Source of the DNA: CAWKMN01 sp963850765
GTDB lineage: Bacteria > Chloroflexota > Anaerolineae > Aggregatilineales > Aggregatilineaceae
Direction of reading: 5' to 3'
Assembly (NCBI GenBank): GCA_963850765.1
Contig: CAWKMN010000006.1
Coordinates: 632,164-696,163, forward strand
Length of the DNA stretch: 64,000 nt
Shown: positions 9,512 through 18,831 of the stretch, in pieces
Numbering within the stretch: position 1 is the stretch's first letter
Layout: the number at the start of each line of letters is the position of its first letter
Program-made: the position numbers and the translations under genes
The notes under the pieces: model-generated
The model's input: the letters and a program-made list of their open reading frames with translations, nothing else
What the model was told of the DNA's origin: nothing
The model's database searches: none

Positions 9512-10946
9512 CTACTGGCCGTAGCCTAGACGGGCCATTTCCTCATCGGCGGCAGCCGCTGCTTGATCAAGCGCCTCTTCCGCCGTGATTTCACCCGCGA
9601 GAGCCTGCCAGATGAACGGTTCCACCACCGAACGTACCTGAGCATGGAACGGGTGGGCAGGAGCGCCCTTGAACAGATAGCCCTGTTCCCTCATCAGGGT
9701 ATAGTACCCATTGGTCTGCGCATCCATTTCAACGACCAGCGGATCATCGAAGGTCGCGTCGTGGACGATCCGCGAGCCAGCCACCGCCCATTCAGCCTGG
9801 ACAGAAGGCTGGCCGATGAACTGGAGCCAGAGCAGGGTTGCTTCTTTGTTCTTGGAGGAGTGTGGGATACCAAAAGCGCCACCGTCATAGTAACCGATGT
9901 AACCTTCGCCCGCTTCGGCGGCTTCCATCACGCCTTCAGCCACGGGGGGCAGCGCCACACCAACCTTCCCTACCACACTCGACTTTTCGGCATTCGAGGC
10001 GATCCAGGCGGTGTTCTCGCCGTAAACCCAACCCTGGGCGGCGCGGCCGGCGGCAAACGTGGCCGCGACCTCATCCCAGGTGCTGGCGGTCGATTCCGGT
10101 GGTGCATATTGGAGCAGACTAACCCACCAGGCCAGGGCTTGCTTGGCGGCGTCGCTGTTCATCGCGCCGCCATTTTCGACCGTGGCCTTCCAGTTCTCCT
10201 CGTTGATGCCCCAGTTGTACACACCGAAGGTGGGCGCAATCGATTTCGAAGAACTCGTAGAAGGAGGCCGAGTGGCCCGTAGTCCCCTGAACCGTGGTGC
10301 CCCACAGCTCCATGTCGTGATCTTCGCCCCATTTGGTGAAGAACTTGGCGATGTCTTCGTACTGTTGGTGCGTGGTCGCCGGAGCCAGCGGGTAGCCGTA
10401 TTCCGCCTCAAACGCGGCCTGAATCTCGGGATCGCCGAACAGATCCGTGCGATACAGGTAGATCTTCACAAAGGCTTCCATCGGAACGCCGAAGACGTGG
10501 CCGTCGGCATTCTTGAAGTCGTTGATGAAGGACGTAAAGTCGGCGAAATCGAAGTCGGGCGCTACCAATTCAGGATGGTCCGTCAGTGTCTGGGTAAGGT
10601 CAACCAGATAATCCTGAGCCAGGTAGCTGAAGACGATGTCCTGCTCGATGTAGACAAAGTCATAGATGCCGGAGCTGGCTTCCATGTCTTGGATGGCTTT
10701 GGAATACATCTGATCCCAGGACGTGGGCTCAAGCTCAACCTTGATGCCGGTCAGTTCCTCGAACTGAGGAGCCAACACGTCAGCGGCATAATTGGACGGG
10801 GGAGTGCTTTCTGAGATGCCGTGGAGGGTGACGCCTGCATACGGTTCCGCCGCCGTCTTCCACCAGCTTTCTTCCTGCGCGTTGGCGGTCAGCCCAAAGC
10901 CGCTGAGAACAGCCAATAACACAACAAAGGTAATTAGCTTTTTCAT
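9512..10946 (-). CDS. sugar/polyol ABC transporter solute-binding protein (one frameshift)
   Basis: About 477 residues with a Sec signal peptide (MKKLITFVVLLAVLSGFGL, then TANAQ) and the extracellular-solute-binding-protein family 1 layout. The start has a good GGGAGAAGGGAA site. The frame breaks near 10243 at an AAA run between FYEFFE and SIAPTFGVYNWG. It captures the substrate outside the membrane and delivers it to the two permeases. The dehydrogenases downstream suggest a C4-C5 polyol. A long leader of about 250 bases precedes it. Confidence 0.9.
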
Positions 10947-11299
10947 TTCCCTTCTCCCTTAAATCACAATTTGACGGCAAATGCCGATTTCTTCGAGTCG
11001 CAAGACTCTCCATCGAAAGTTCAGACAACTTCTTCAGTACCTTCACCTCCCTGTAGCACTCAGCTTTTTCGGAATCGAAGCGGCGGCGACTTTCGAGAAA
11101 ACTAGGGAACCAAGGCAAAACAGATTCGGATACGAGTGCGGCTCTTTCACTCATTCTAAGCTGAAAGAAGCCAAGGCGGAGCGAATATTTCTTTCACTCT
11201 TATTATATATTATAGTGGGGAAAGGTCATGAAGGACCTGCCAAGACTCTGCCAGTATGCTGACACAGTTGAAGCAGGAGACGTCGAAGCGGTTGTGCCG
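10947..11299. other. leader and promoter region of the polyol operon
   Basis: No convincing gene lies here. A frame starting MSERAALVSES runs through the leader on the minus strand into the binding-protein gene in another phase, without a ribosome-binding site. The region probably holds the promoter and a long 5' untranslated leader. Confidence 0.5.
11202..11229 (-). promoter_or_regulatory. candidate sigma-70-type promoter for the polyol operon
   Basis: On the minus strand ATGACC (11224-11229) stands 16 bases before a perfect TATAAT (11202-11207), inside an AT-rich stretch. The -35 match is weak (TGAC core only). It would give a leader of about 250 bases. Confidence 0.4.
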
Positions 11300-13429
11300 T
11301 CAGGCATTTCGAATAACGTCGCTGTTCGCCCGAATGTATTCCAGGATTTTGGCAGTGGATATCCGGTTTGGGTGTTGCACTACAATCCGGCTGCCCTGGT
11401 TGGCTAACAGGTCTTCTGCAAAATTAGTGGCGCTCAGCAGGATGATGGGCACACTCGCCAACTCCGCATTGTTGCGCATATAGTCCAGAATGAGCATACC
11501 ATTCGTACCTGGCATGGTGGAATCGAGCAAGACCACGCCGGGAGTCTTCAGTTTTATCCGCTCAATCGCGTTATCACCGGTGTGGATACATTGGATGCTG
11601 TAATGATCCCCTGATGCCTGGAGAACACGCTCCACCAGTTGAGCAAAACCGGGATCGTCATCGATAATCAATACGTCATGAACAGGTCCAATATTCTGAA
11701 CAGCCTGGATAAGCTCGACTGACGTCACCGGTTTAACGAAGCTGGCCGCCACATTCAGTTGTTTCAAAATCCAGGATCGACTTGGGAGCGAACATTCGAT
11801 CCACGGCACCAAAGTCGGCAGCGAGGGGCCCGCTTTGTGGTTGATGTGCGGCGCGATGTTATGGACAATAATGTCGGGATAGTATTCACTGATGGCTGTA
11901 TCCAGCATTGCCAGACTATCAACCTGAGCAATCTCGTATTTGCCCATATACTCCTTCACCATCGCGGCCACCAGGGGATCCGAGTCAATCACCAACATAA
12001 CCGCTTTATCCCCGGTTGGGGGTAACTCCTCGATATTGTCGGGCAGTTTGAACGTCGTCTTCATCTCCTCTTCGAAGATCGGAACGGTAAACGTAAAGGT
12101 GGAGCCAACGCCGACCTTGCTTTCCACGCGAATTTCCCCGCCATGGGATTCGACAAACTCCTTTGAAATGGCTAATCCTAGTCCGGTGCCTCCATGACGC
12201 CGGTTGAGCGAGCCATCAACCTGATAAAACTCATCGAAAATGAAGGAAACTTTCTCAGCAGGGATACCTACCCCACTATCGCTGACACTGATGGATACTT
12301 CATGTTCATCGGCTCTCGCAGTGAGCCGAACGTATCCTGTTTCAGTAAAACGATAAGCGTTATTGATCAGGTTCAAAATCACCTGACGGATCCGTGTCTT
12401 ATCCACTTTGACGATGGGAAGATCGTGAGCTAGATCGACCTGGAATTGAACCTGTCGCTCGCGGAACAGATCCTTGGCGATGTCAATTCCTTCTTCAAGG
12501 ATGAGTGTAATCGGTGTCAATTCCCTATGAAGCCTAAAGGCCGACATTTGGAACCGTGACAGATCGAGAATGTCATCGATCATCTCTAATAAATGACGGC
12601 TGCTCCGATAAATCTGGTAAATGTCCCCCTTCAAGGTTGGAGGCCAATCAGCACCGCCATAGACTTCGGGAGACAGGTGCATGACCTCGGTGAAACCCAG
12701 CACCAAATTCAGCGGTGTGCGCAGTTCATGGCTAATATTGGCGGCGAATTGCTCCTTGAGCTGACGGGCGTCCTCTGCTTCTTTGTGGGCGGCACGCAGC
12801 TCAATCTGCGCTCGACGCAGAGCGGCATTTGACCTTTCTAAGGATTTTAAGGTTCTCAGGATTTCTTCGCGGTTCTTATGTGCCTCCTCAAGTAATGCAT
12901 TGGCGCGTTGTTCATTCAGCTTCGTCCAGTGGAATGTTACGTAGATAGTTTCGACCGTTACCCAAGACAACACTCCCGTAAACAAAGAAAAAGCGACAAA
13001 ACCAAGCACCGGATAGTCACGCTCACCAGTCAGGGTCAGAAGCAGAATAGTGACCACGATGAGGCCACTGTTCAGTGCGCCGTCAATCGAGAGTAAGACG
13101 ATGCTCGCCATGATGGTCGGCAATCCCAGGAAAATCCACCAGGCTTCTGGATTAAACAGGAGGACAATAATCAGCCACAAGGTGATCGACCAAATGAATG
13201 CATAGCGCGCCAGCCGTCGATTTCCTGCCCCGTGCCGATAGACTATTGTGTCAACTGTCATCAGCACTGATGTGGCGAGAAGCGTATCGGCATTTAACTT
13301 GTTTTCGATAATGATGAACCAGCAAACAACGGCGGCTCCGATTACGATCAACAAAGATAAGCTGCGTGTTATCTCCCACAACAGATCATCAAGTTCGGCT
13401 TCGTGAACAGAAGGCGCTGACAAAAACAT
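11300..13429 (-). CDS. membrane hybrid histidine kinase with two C-terminal receiver domains
   Basis: The 709-residue product has about six N-terminal transmembrane helices (residues ~18-165), a coiled coil (~170-230), a HisKA dimerisation domain with the phospho-acceptor histidine in NISHELRTPLN, and a HATPase with N box NLINNAYRF, G1 DSGVGIP and G2 GGTGLGLAIS. Two receiver-like domains follow. The first lacks a clear phospho-acceptor aspartate (IIVHNIAPHIN); the second keeps IIDDDPG and LLDSTMPG. It follows the upstream regulator gene by two bases, so both are in one operon. The sensed signal is unknown. Confidence 0.9.
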   Translation of the reverse strand: MFLSAPSVHEAELDDLLWEITRSLSLLIVIGAAVVCWFIIIENKLNADTLLATSVLMTVDTIVYRHGAGNRRLARYAFIWSITLWLIIVLLFNPEAWWIFLGLPTIMASIVLLSIDGALNSGLIVVTILLLTLTGERDYPVLGFVAFSLFTGVLSWVTVETIYVTFHWTKLNEQRANALLEEAHKNREEILRTLKSLERSNAALRRAQIELRAAHKEAEDARQLKEQFAANISHELRTPLNLVLGFTEVMHLSPEVYGGADWPPTLKGDIYQIYRSSRHLLEMIDDILDLSRFQMSAFRLHRELTPITLILEEGIDIAKDLFRERQVQFQVDLAHDLPIVKVDKTRIRQVILNLINNAYRFTETGYVRLTARADEHEVSISVSDSGVGIPAEKVSFIFDEFYQVDGSLNRRHGGTGLGLAISKEFVESHGGEIRVESKVGVGSTFTFTVPIFEEEMKTTFKLPDNIEELPPTGDKAVMLVIDSDPLVAAMVKEYMGKYEIAQVDSLAMLDTAISEYYPDIIVHNIAPHINHKAGPSLPTLVPWIECSLPSRSWILKQLNVAASFVKPVTSVELIQAVQNIGPVHDVLIIDDDPGFAQLVERVLQASGDHYSIQCIHTGDNAIERIKLKTPGVVLLDSTMPGTNGMLILDYMRNNAELASVPIILLSATNFAEDLLANQGSRIVVQHPNRISTAKILEYIRANSDVIRNA

Positions 13430-13431
13430 CG

Positions 13432-14652
13432 TTATAGAATGTGCTCCATTCTCAAGGCTCTGATAATATCCTCCCGCTTAACGGGTTTCGACAGAAACGA
13501 CGAAGCGCCCAGTGCATATGCCAGTTCGGGATCGTCGAACACTGAACAAATAACTACGGCGATATGCTGCGTATCAGGGTGATTCCGGAGGCGCTGAAGC
13601 ACTTCCCAGCCATCCATATTGGGCATCATCACATCAAGTATGACAGCGTCCGGCTGAATATCTCTCGCCAGACTTAACCCCGATGCACCGTCAGTCGCTG
13701 CCAGGATGCGGCACGGATAACCTGCCAGGTACCGCTTCAATAAGCGGCTCAAGCCCTCGTAATCATCAATCACGAGTACCGTTGGCACATTCTTCCCAAA
13801 AGTAAGCTCGATGATGCACGTCGCGCCTTGCGATATGTTCTGACTGATTTCCCACCTGAGCCGGTGGAGAAGCTGACCCGTAATATCATTAATCAGGCTC
13901 TCATTACTTTCGCGTGCACAGACGAAACGCAGGGTCAGAATGGTTCGTTCGTCGTTTGATCTGACTAGCATATCAACTTGATGACCGTCGGACTTCTGGA
14001 CAGCGCTACTGAACAGATTAATAAGCACATGCTTGGCAATGACTGGATCCGTTGAAATCATAACGGGTTCCAAAGGAACGTTGATGACTAATTTCACGTT
14101 CCTTTTGGAAGCAAGTTGTTCGATTGATGAAATGGCGGCAGACACGAGTCTGCCGATATCGATCCTCTGAAAATTGGTCTGCAATTGTTCTATTTCCACA
14201 GCTATCGACTCGTCCTGCGCGGAATCCCTGCTGCTAAGAACGGCCATCTCGCCCATGTACCAAGACCACAGAATTGTAGCCAAATCCTCTTCGCCCTGCC
14301 GCAAATCGCGGTGGATTTGTCGTTCGGAGATACCTAATTCATACGAGATGTTTGGAATAGTGAGGCGCTCTAGATAGCGCAGACGCATTATATTGTGTCG
14401 CCTTAAAGGACTCGAACCAGATGAACGAGCCTGACCGGAATCCAACATATCGATGGCTCTGGACAGGTCTTTTTGCAGAAGTTGGCCACGAGTGTCTTCG
14501 ACTGTGTCGTCTTTGCGGTTTACCCATGGGGCAAAAGGATGGTTTTCCAGGTGGGTAAGGTCATAGACGTGTTCAAGAGCATCCTTGACCAATTCCAAGA
14601 ATTGATCTCGTGAATACCGAAATCGCGCTGCTTTTTCTTCACCCATCTCCAT
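13432..14652 (-). CDS. regulator with HTH, degenerate HATPase-like middle and C-terminal receiver
   Basis: The 406-residue product has three parts. Residues ~95-130 form a sigma-70 region-4-like helix-turn-helix (LTIPNISYELGISERQIHRD). Residues ~165-280 resemble a histidine-kinase dimerisation/ATPase module without a recognisable G1/G2 box (MISTDPVIAKHVLINLFSSA is N-box-like). Residues ~285-402 are a receiver with VLVIDDYEG, the phospho-acceptor in VILDVMMPNMDGW and FLSKPVKRED. It is likely the DNA-binding output of the adjacent kinase. Domain order, with the receiver last, is unusual. A direct link to the flanking sugar operons is inferred only from position. Confidence 0.75.
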   Translation of the reverse strand: MEMGEEKAARFRYSRDQFLELVKDALEHVYDLTHLENHPFAPWVNRKDDTVEDTRGQLLQKDLSRAIDMLDSGQARSSGSSPLRRHNIMRLRYLERLTIPNISYELGISERQIHRDLRQGEEDLATILWSWYMGEMAVLSSRDSAQDESIAVEIEQLQTNFQRIDIGRLVSAAISSIEQLASKRNVKLVINVPLEPVMISTDPVIAKHVLINLFSSAVQKSDGHQVDMLVRSNDERTILTLRFVCARESNESLINDITGQLLHRLRWEISQNISQGATCIIELTFGKNVPTVLVIDDYEGLSRLLKRYLAGYPCRILAATDGASGLSLARDIQPDAVILDVMMPNMDGWEVLQRLRNHPDTQHIAVVICSVFDDPELAYALGASSFLSKPVKREDIIRALRMEHIL

Positions 14653-15168
14653 AGACAGCTTCCATCAAAGAACTATTATCAGCGATAAGTCTTGGCGGAC
14701 AACATCACAACACGCTCCTGCAGCACGATGATCCGATTGAGGGGATGCAAAAATCTTTTCGCGTTGTTCAGGAGCACCTTCATTGTAGCAGATCTCGTTG
14801 TTTGTAAGGTGGAGGAGCCCCGTACCCCCAAAAATATCCATCCACAACCAACATCCGCGTAGAAAACCTCACGGTAGTGGTCATGCATGATGCCACTCAG
14901 GCACCATACTGATTTCGGGTACCGCCCACGGCAATGATGGACAATTTCAGGACTTAACAGGACTAAGCCTACGGGTAGTTGTCAAAATGTGGGCGTTGAT
15001 CCACAATGAACTCATAGTGGGTAAGAACAGTACTCGGGCTCAATCCTCAACGTGTCAGGGATAATACGCGGTCATAGGCAGCTGAGCCGTAACTGAGTGA
15101 CCGTTGAATGCAATACTGTCGCTCACTTCGAGTGTCGCGGTTTTTCTGAGAACTGGAGAAGAAAGCAT
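14653..15168. other. divergent intergenic region
   Basis: About 516 bases between the regulator (minus) and the aminotransferase (plus). It must hold both promoters. Short frames on the minus strand (for example one starting MKVLLNNAKRF) lack ribosome-binding sites. I see no clear operator dyad. Confidence 0.5.
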
Positions 15169-16434
15169 ATGTCCGCTGAGGAGCCGTTGCTTCCATACGA
15201 ATGGCCAGGAAGTTATTTTCTCGGTGAAGAGGAAATTGAAGCGGTTACACGCGTGCTGCTGGCGCGCAGCCCGTTCCGGTATTATGGACATGACCTGCAA
15301 CACTCCGCAGAAGGACTTGAGGAGGCATACCGCAAACGTCTCAACCGGCAGTATGCTCTTGGCGTCAACAGCGGTACAGCGGCCCTGAGCATTGCCCTCA
15401 GTGCGATGGATGTAGGTCCTGGTGATGAAGTCCTGCTGCCGGGCTATCTCTGGGTTTCCTGCATCGCCGCCGTCGTGCGTGCAGGGGCCATTCCCCGCCT
15501 GGTTGATATTGACGACACCTTCTGCATGGACTCGAATGACCTGGAGCGCAAGATTACCCCCCACTCAAAGGCCGTGCTTTATGTCAATATGAGCGGCGCG
15601 ACGGGCGATATTGTCCGCGTAGTGGAGATAGCGCACGCACACAATTTACTGGTGTTGGAGGATACGGCGCAGGCTAATGGGGCGAGCTTCCGTGGGCGGC
15701 CGCTGGGAAGCTGGGGCGATATGGCAATCTTCAGCTTCCAGCTCAACAAGAACATGACGGCGGGCGAAGGCGGTCTGGTGACATGCGACGACGAAACTCT
15801 TTTCGATCGCACGGTTGCTTTCCACGATCTCGGTTATGCCCGTAATCCGGAAGGACGGTTGGTCACCGACGATCCAGACATGCAGCTGTGGGGTCAGGGC
15901 AGCCGCATGAATGAGCTGACAGCCGCGGTGCTTTGCGCGCAGGAAAAGAAACTGGACATGATTACTGCCCGTATGCGAGAGCTCAACCACTACCTCTATG
16001 CGGGCTTGAGTGGCATTGGCGATCTGCGCCCCCGCCGCGTGATCGATCCTGCCGGAGACAGCGGTGCGTTCGCACTTCTCATCTGGCCAGACTCGGATAC
16101 ATGCCACCGGATGGTCGACGCCACGCGTGAAGCTGGCGTGCGCACCGGGCCGGAGGGCATGAACAACGTCGCAATGTCGAACTGGGGTCTGCATCTCTAT
16201 TACAACAATGTCAGCCTCACCAACAAGCGCGGGGTGAACTCAGCCGGACGCCCCTGGACGGATCCATTGAACAGCTTTGCGGCGGATTACCATTATGATC
16301 GCGGCACACTTCCTCAGGCTGACGATCTGTTCTCGCGAACGAGTTTGCTGGAAGTGCCGCCTATTATGACCACTGCGACGTGTGACCAGATAATCCGCAT
16401 TTTTCGGGAGAAAGCAACCGAACTCGGATTGTAG
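15169..16434 (+). CDS. DegT/DnrJ/EryC1/StrS-type PLP aminotransferase
   Basis: A 421-residue fold-type I aminotransferase. The start ATG at 15169 is preceded by GGAGAAGAAAGC. Visible motifs are VNSGTAALSIALSAMDVGPG and DEVLLPGYLW (PLP phosphate site), VLEDTAQANGASF (aspartate binding the PLP ring nitrogen) and the Schiff-base lysine in FSFQLNKNMTAGEGG. These enzymes transfer an amino group to keto-sugars or keto-cyclitols. It is followed 32 bases later by the ceramidase-like gene. The pair plus a sugar transporter suggests handling of an aminated sugar or cyclitol; the exact substrate is unknown. Confidence 0.9.
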   Translation: MSAEEPLLPYEWPGSYFLGEEEIEAVTRVLLARSPFRYYGHDLQHSAEGLEEAYRKRLNRQYALGVNSGTAALSIALSAMDVGPGDEVLLPGYLWVSCIAAVVRAGAIPRLVDIDDTFCMDSNDLERKITPHSKAVLYVNMSGATGDIVRVVEIAHAHNLLVLEDTAQANGASFRGRPLGSWGDMAIFSFQLNKNMTAGEGGLVTCDDETLFDRTVAFHDLGYARNPEGRLVTDDPDMQLWGQGSRMNELTAAVLCAQEKKLDMITARMRELNHYLYAGLSGIGDLRPRRVIDPAGDSGAFALLIWPDSDTCHRMVDATREAGVRTGPEGMNNVAMSNWGLHLYYNNVSLTNKRGVNSAGRPWTDPLNSFAADYHYDRGTLPQADDLFSRTSLLEVPPIMTTATCDQIIRIFREKATELGL

Positions 16435-16466
16435 CAGCCATCGGTAGCTGGAAGGTCAGGTGCAAG

Positions 16467-17765
16467 ATGTTGCAGGCAGGGGTAAGCGAAGTCACCATCA
16501 CACCGCCGATTGGGGTCGAACTTGGTGGATATGGCCCCGATATTGGGAGATACGCGACGGACGTTCATGACCCATTGACCGCTCAGGCCCTGGCACTCGA
16601 TGATGGACAGAACAGGGTGATGATTATCACACTGGACCTGATCGGTGTGGATGCGGCGTTCACAAACGGCGTGCGCCGCGAGATTGAGGCCCAAACCGGC
16701 ATACCGGCCGGGAATATCATGATTGCGGCGGCTCACATTCACACCGCGCCGACGACTATGCCGTCGCGTGAATGGGGCAATCCCGATCCTGTTTACGTCC
16801 ACGACACCTCGTGCAAGCTGGTCCAGGCTGCTGTCTCCGCGGCGCGTGCGCTGGTCCCTGGCCAGTTGTCAGTTGGGCGAACCGAACACTCGGCGCTGGC
16901 ATGGAACCGTACGGGAAAATTGGAGGTAGACCCAACCGTCGAGATCATCCGAATTGACCATCAGACATCCGGCGAGCCGCTGGCAACGGTGGTCCACTAT
17001 GCGTGTCATCCGGTGATCCTGGGGCCGGTTCCCCATGTCTCAGCTGACTATCCTGGCGCGCTGCGCCAATATCTGCGCCAGCGTTCCCCTGGTGTTACGA
17101 CCCTGTTTATGAACGGGGCCTGCGGGGATATCGACCCGGTCACCAACCGGGAAGTGTGGGGCAGCGGTACCTTCTCGGATGTGGAACAAGCCGGCAGCGT
17201 GCTTGGCGAGGCCGCATGGCAAGCGACTCAGGCGGCGATGCCGTGCGCGAATACAACTATACGAACGGCGCAGCGCCGCGTCCGGCTGCAGTATCAGGTG
17301 CCCAGCGGGAACGAAGTCCGGGAGAACATCCAACACTATCGAAAGCAGCTTGAGGAAATCGGATCAGTGAAACAACGCTTCGGCGCGGTGACTGAGACCG
17401 TTGAGATGCCCAGCTTCTGGCTCGGTTATTATGAGGCGCTGAGTGAATGGCTCGAACGCGGCGAACCACCCTATGTCGAGTGCGACTTGCAGGCGCTTTA
17501 TGTCGGGAAAGATCTGTGCGTTCTGGGCCTGCCCGCCGAGGTTTATACGAGGGAAGGCATGGCGATCCGCCAACACTCGATCTATGAGCATACCCTCACC
17601 GTATGTTATGCCAACGATCTGGTCGGTTACATCCCACCAGCCGAGGAGTTTGATAAGCAGAGTTATGCAGCCCTGCTTGCAGCAGCCGTCTATGATCGGC
17701 CGCCTTTTTCACCCAATGTTTCCGCCATCCTGGTCGATGCCGCTTTGGAACTTGTGACCCAATGA
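16467..17765 (+). CDS. neutral/alkaline ceramidase-like hydrolase
   Basis: A 432-residue protein with the N-terminal catalytic domain of neutral/alkaline non-lysosomal ceramidases. It begins LQAGVSEVTITPPIGVELGG. Histidines for zinc binding are in AAAHIHTAPT and VVHYACHPVILG, and FMNGACGDIDP is the family block around the catalytic serine position, here alanine-cysteine-glycine. No signal peptide is visible, so it is probably cytoplasmic and may cleave an amide other than ceramide. It is co-oriented with the aminotransferase upstream. Confidence 0.85.
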   Translation: MLQAGVSEVTITPPIGVELGGYGPDIGRYATDVHDPLTAQALALDDGQNRVMIITLDLIGVDAAFTNGVRREIEAQTGIPAGNIMIAAAHIHTAPTTMPSREWGNPDPVYVHDTSCKLVQAAVSAARALVPGQLSVGRTEHSALAWNRTGKLEVDPTVEIIRIDHQTSGEPLATVVHYACHPVILGPVPHVSADYPGALRQYLRQRSPGVTTLFMNGACGDIDPVTNREVWGSGTFSDVEQAGSVLGEAAWQATQAAMPCANTTIRTAQRRVRLQYQVPSGNEVRENIQHYRKQLEEIGSVKQRFGAVTETVEMPSFWLGYYEALSEWLERGEPPYVECDLQALYVGKDLCVLGLPAEVYTREGMAIRQHSIYEHTLTVCYANDLVGYIPPAEEFDKQSYAALLAAAVYDRPPFSPNVSAILVDAALELVTQ

Positions 17766-17827
17766 GCCTGACATTGCTCCGGTGAGCGGTTGCACTTGTT
17801 GAGTGGGCTGCTGCCGATCTGATTCTA

Positions 17828-17856
17828 TTGACACCGGGCTAATTTCATACTATGGT
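17828..17856 (+). promoter_or_regulatory. promoter of the GntR gene
   Basis: A perfect TTGACA (17828-17833) is followed after 17 bases by TATGGT (17851-17856). The start codon lies 32 bases further. Confidence 0.65.
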
Positions 17857-17858
17857 GA

Positions 17859-17883
17859 GATCAGATCATCAGATGAGCTGATC
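17859..17883. promoter_or_regulatory. dyad operator, probably of the GntR repressor
   Basis: GATCAGATCATC, a central A, then GATGAGCTGATC form a 25-base dyad with 11 of 12 matching positions per arm. It begins three bases after the -10 box, over the expected transcription start, and ends four bases before the start codon, which has no clear Shine-Dalgarno. Binding would block transcription, so autoregulation is likely. Confidence 0.65.
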
Positions 17884-17887
17884 AATC

Positions 17888-18622
17888 ATGGTCAACCGCA
17901 CGAACCGCAGCAACTTCACCGATCAGGTGGCGGATGAGCTTGAGAAGGCTATCCACACCCAGCGCTATCCTCCTGGGTATCAGCTTCCGTCGATTGAAGC
18001 CTTGGCCGCTGATATGGAGGTCGGCCGAAGCACGATTCGGGAGGCCCTACGAATGCTGCAGACGAAGGGATTGGTAGAGGTTGTCCACGGTCGCGGGACA
18101 TTCATTAGCAGTAAGCGCGTCATTCGTTCCAGCGGCAGTTTGCATAGCTTCACCGAGATTACGCGCGAGCGCGGCATGACACCCAGCTCCCGGATCTTGC
18201 AGCGAGAGATTTCGATCGCTAGCAATGTGGTGGCCGCCAAGCTGCAGATCGCATCGGGAGACCGGGTCAATATACTCAAGCGGCTGCGTTTTGCCAACGG
18301 TATCCCTATCGCCCTGGAGACATCCTTCAGCCCCTACGCTCGTTTCCGCGATCTTCTCGACCAGCCGTGGACGGCTGAAACCTCGCTCTTTGCTCTGCTG
18401 CACGCAAAATACCAGGTCAGTCCTGAGTCAGCGCGGCAAACGATCAGGGCGGCAGCAGCCGACGAAACAGAGAGCTTGCTTCTGGAGATTGAGGTCAAGC
18501 ACCCAATACTGCTGGTGGAAACCGTTACCTATGACCAGCCTGGGGTAGCAATAGAATTCGGGCAGAACTGCTACCGTGCGGATCGCTATGAGTACTGTGT
18601 GCTGCTAAAACGGGAGGTGTGA
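17888..18622 (+). CDS. GntR family transcriptional regulator (HutC/UTRA type)
   Basis: A 244-residue regulator. Residues ~8-75 are the winged helix of the GntR family (YPPGYQLPSIEALAADMEVG, STIREALRMLQTKGLVEVV, HGRGTF). Residues ~90-240 are a UTRA effector domain (ILKRLRFANGIPIALETSF). UTRA domains bind sugars, phospho-sugars or amino-acid derivatives. It lies directly before a sugar ABC transporter and behind its own dyad operator, so it probably represses itself and the transporter. Confidence 0.92.
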   Translation: MVNRTNRSNFTDQVADELEKAIHTQRYPPGYQLPSIEALAADMEVGRSTIREALRMLQTKGLVEVVHGRGTFISSKRVIRSSGSLHSFTEITRERGMTPSSRILQREISIASNVVAAKLQIASGDRVNILKRLRFANGIPIALETSFSPYARFRDLLDQPWTAETSLFALLHAKYQVSPESARQTIRAAAADETESLLLEIEVKHPILLVETVTYDQPGVAIEFGQNCYRADRYEYCVLLKREV

Positions 18623-18831
18623 GGTGGGCCAGAGTCCATGAGCCGGTGGGTGTGCGGCGTGGCTTGGTAGTCGGTGACTGCAAAGCAGCAAACTGCACAT
18701 GAACAGCACACCGTGAGTTTTTCGCAAGAACGAACGTCGTGCAAGGAGGTGATGAACTGCTGAAACCGAGCAAACCAACTGTTCGAGTTTGCTATCCAAG
18801 TGCATCTTAATTACTTAGGAGAGAATCTGAT

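Noticed and set aside
10780..11154. Frame beginning MSERAALVSES in the leader of the polyol operon
   Set aside because: It overlaps the binding-protein gene in another phase and lacks a ribosome-binding site.
14665..14888. Short minus-strand frames upstream of the two-component genes
   Set aside because: No ribosome-binding site, no recognisable motif; better explained as a promoter region.
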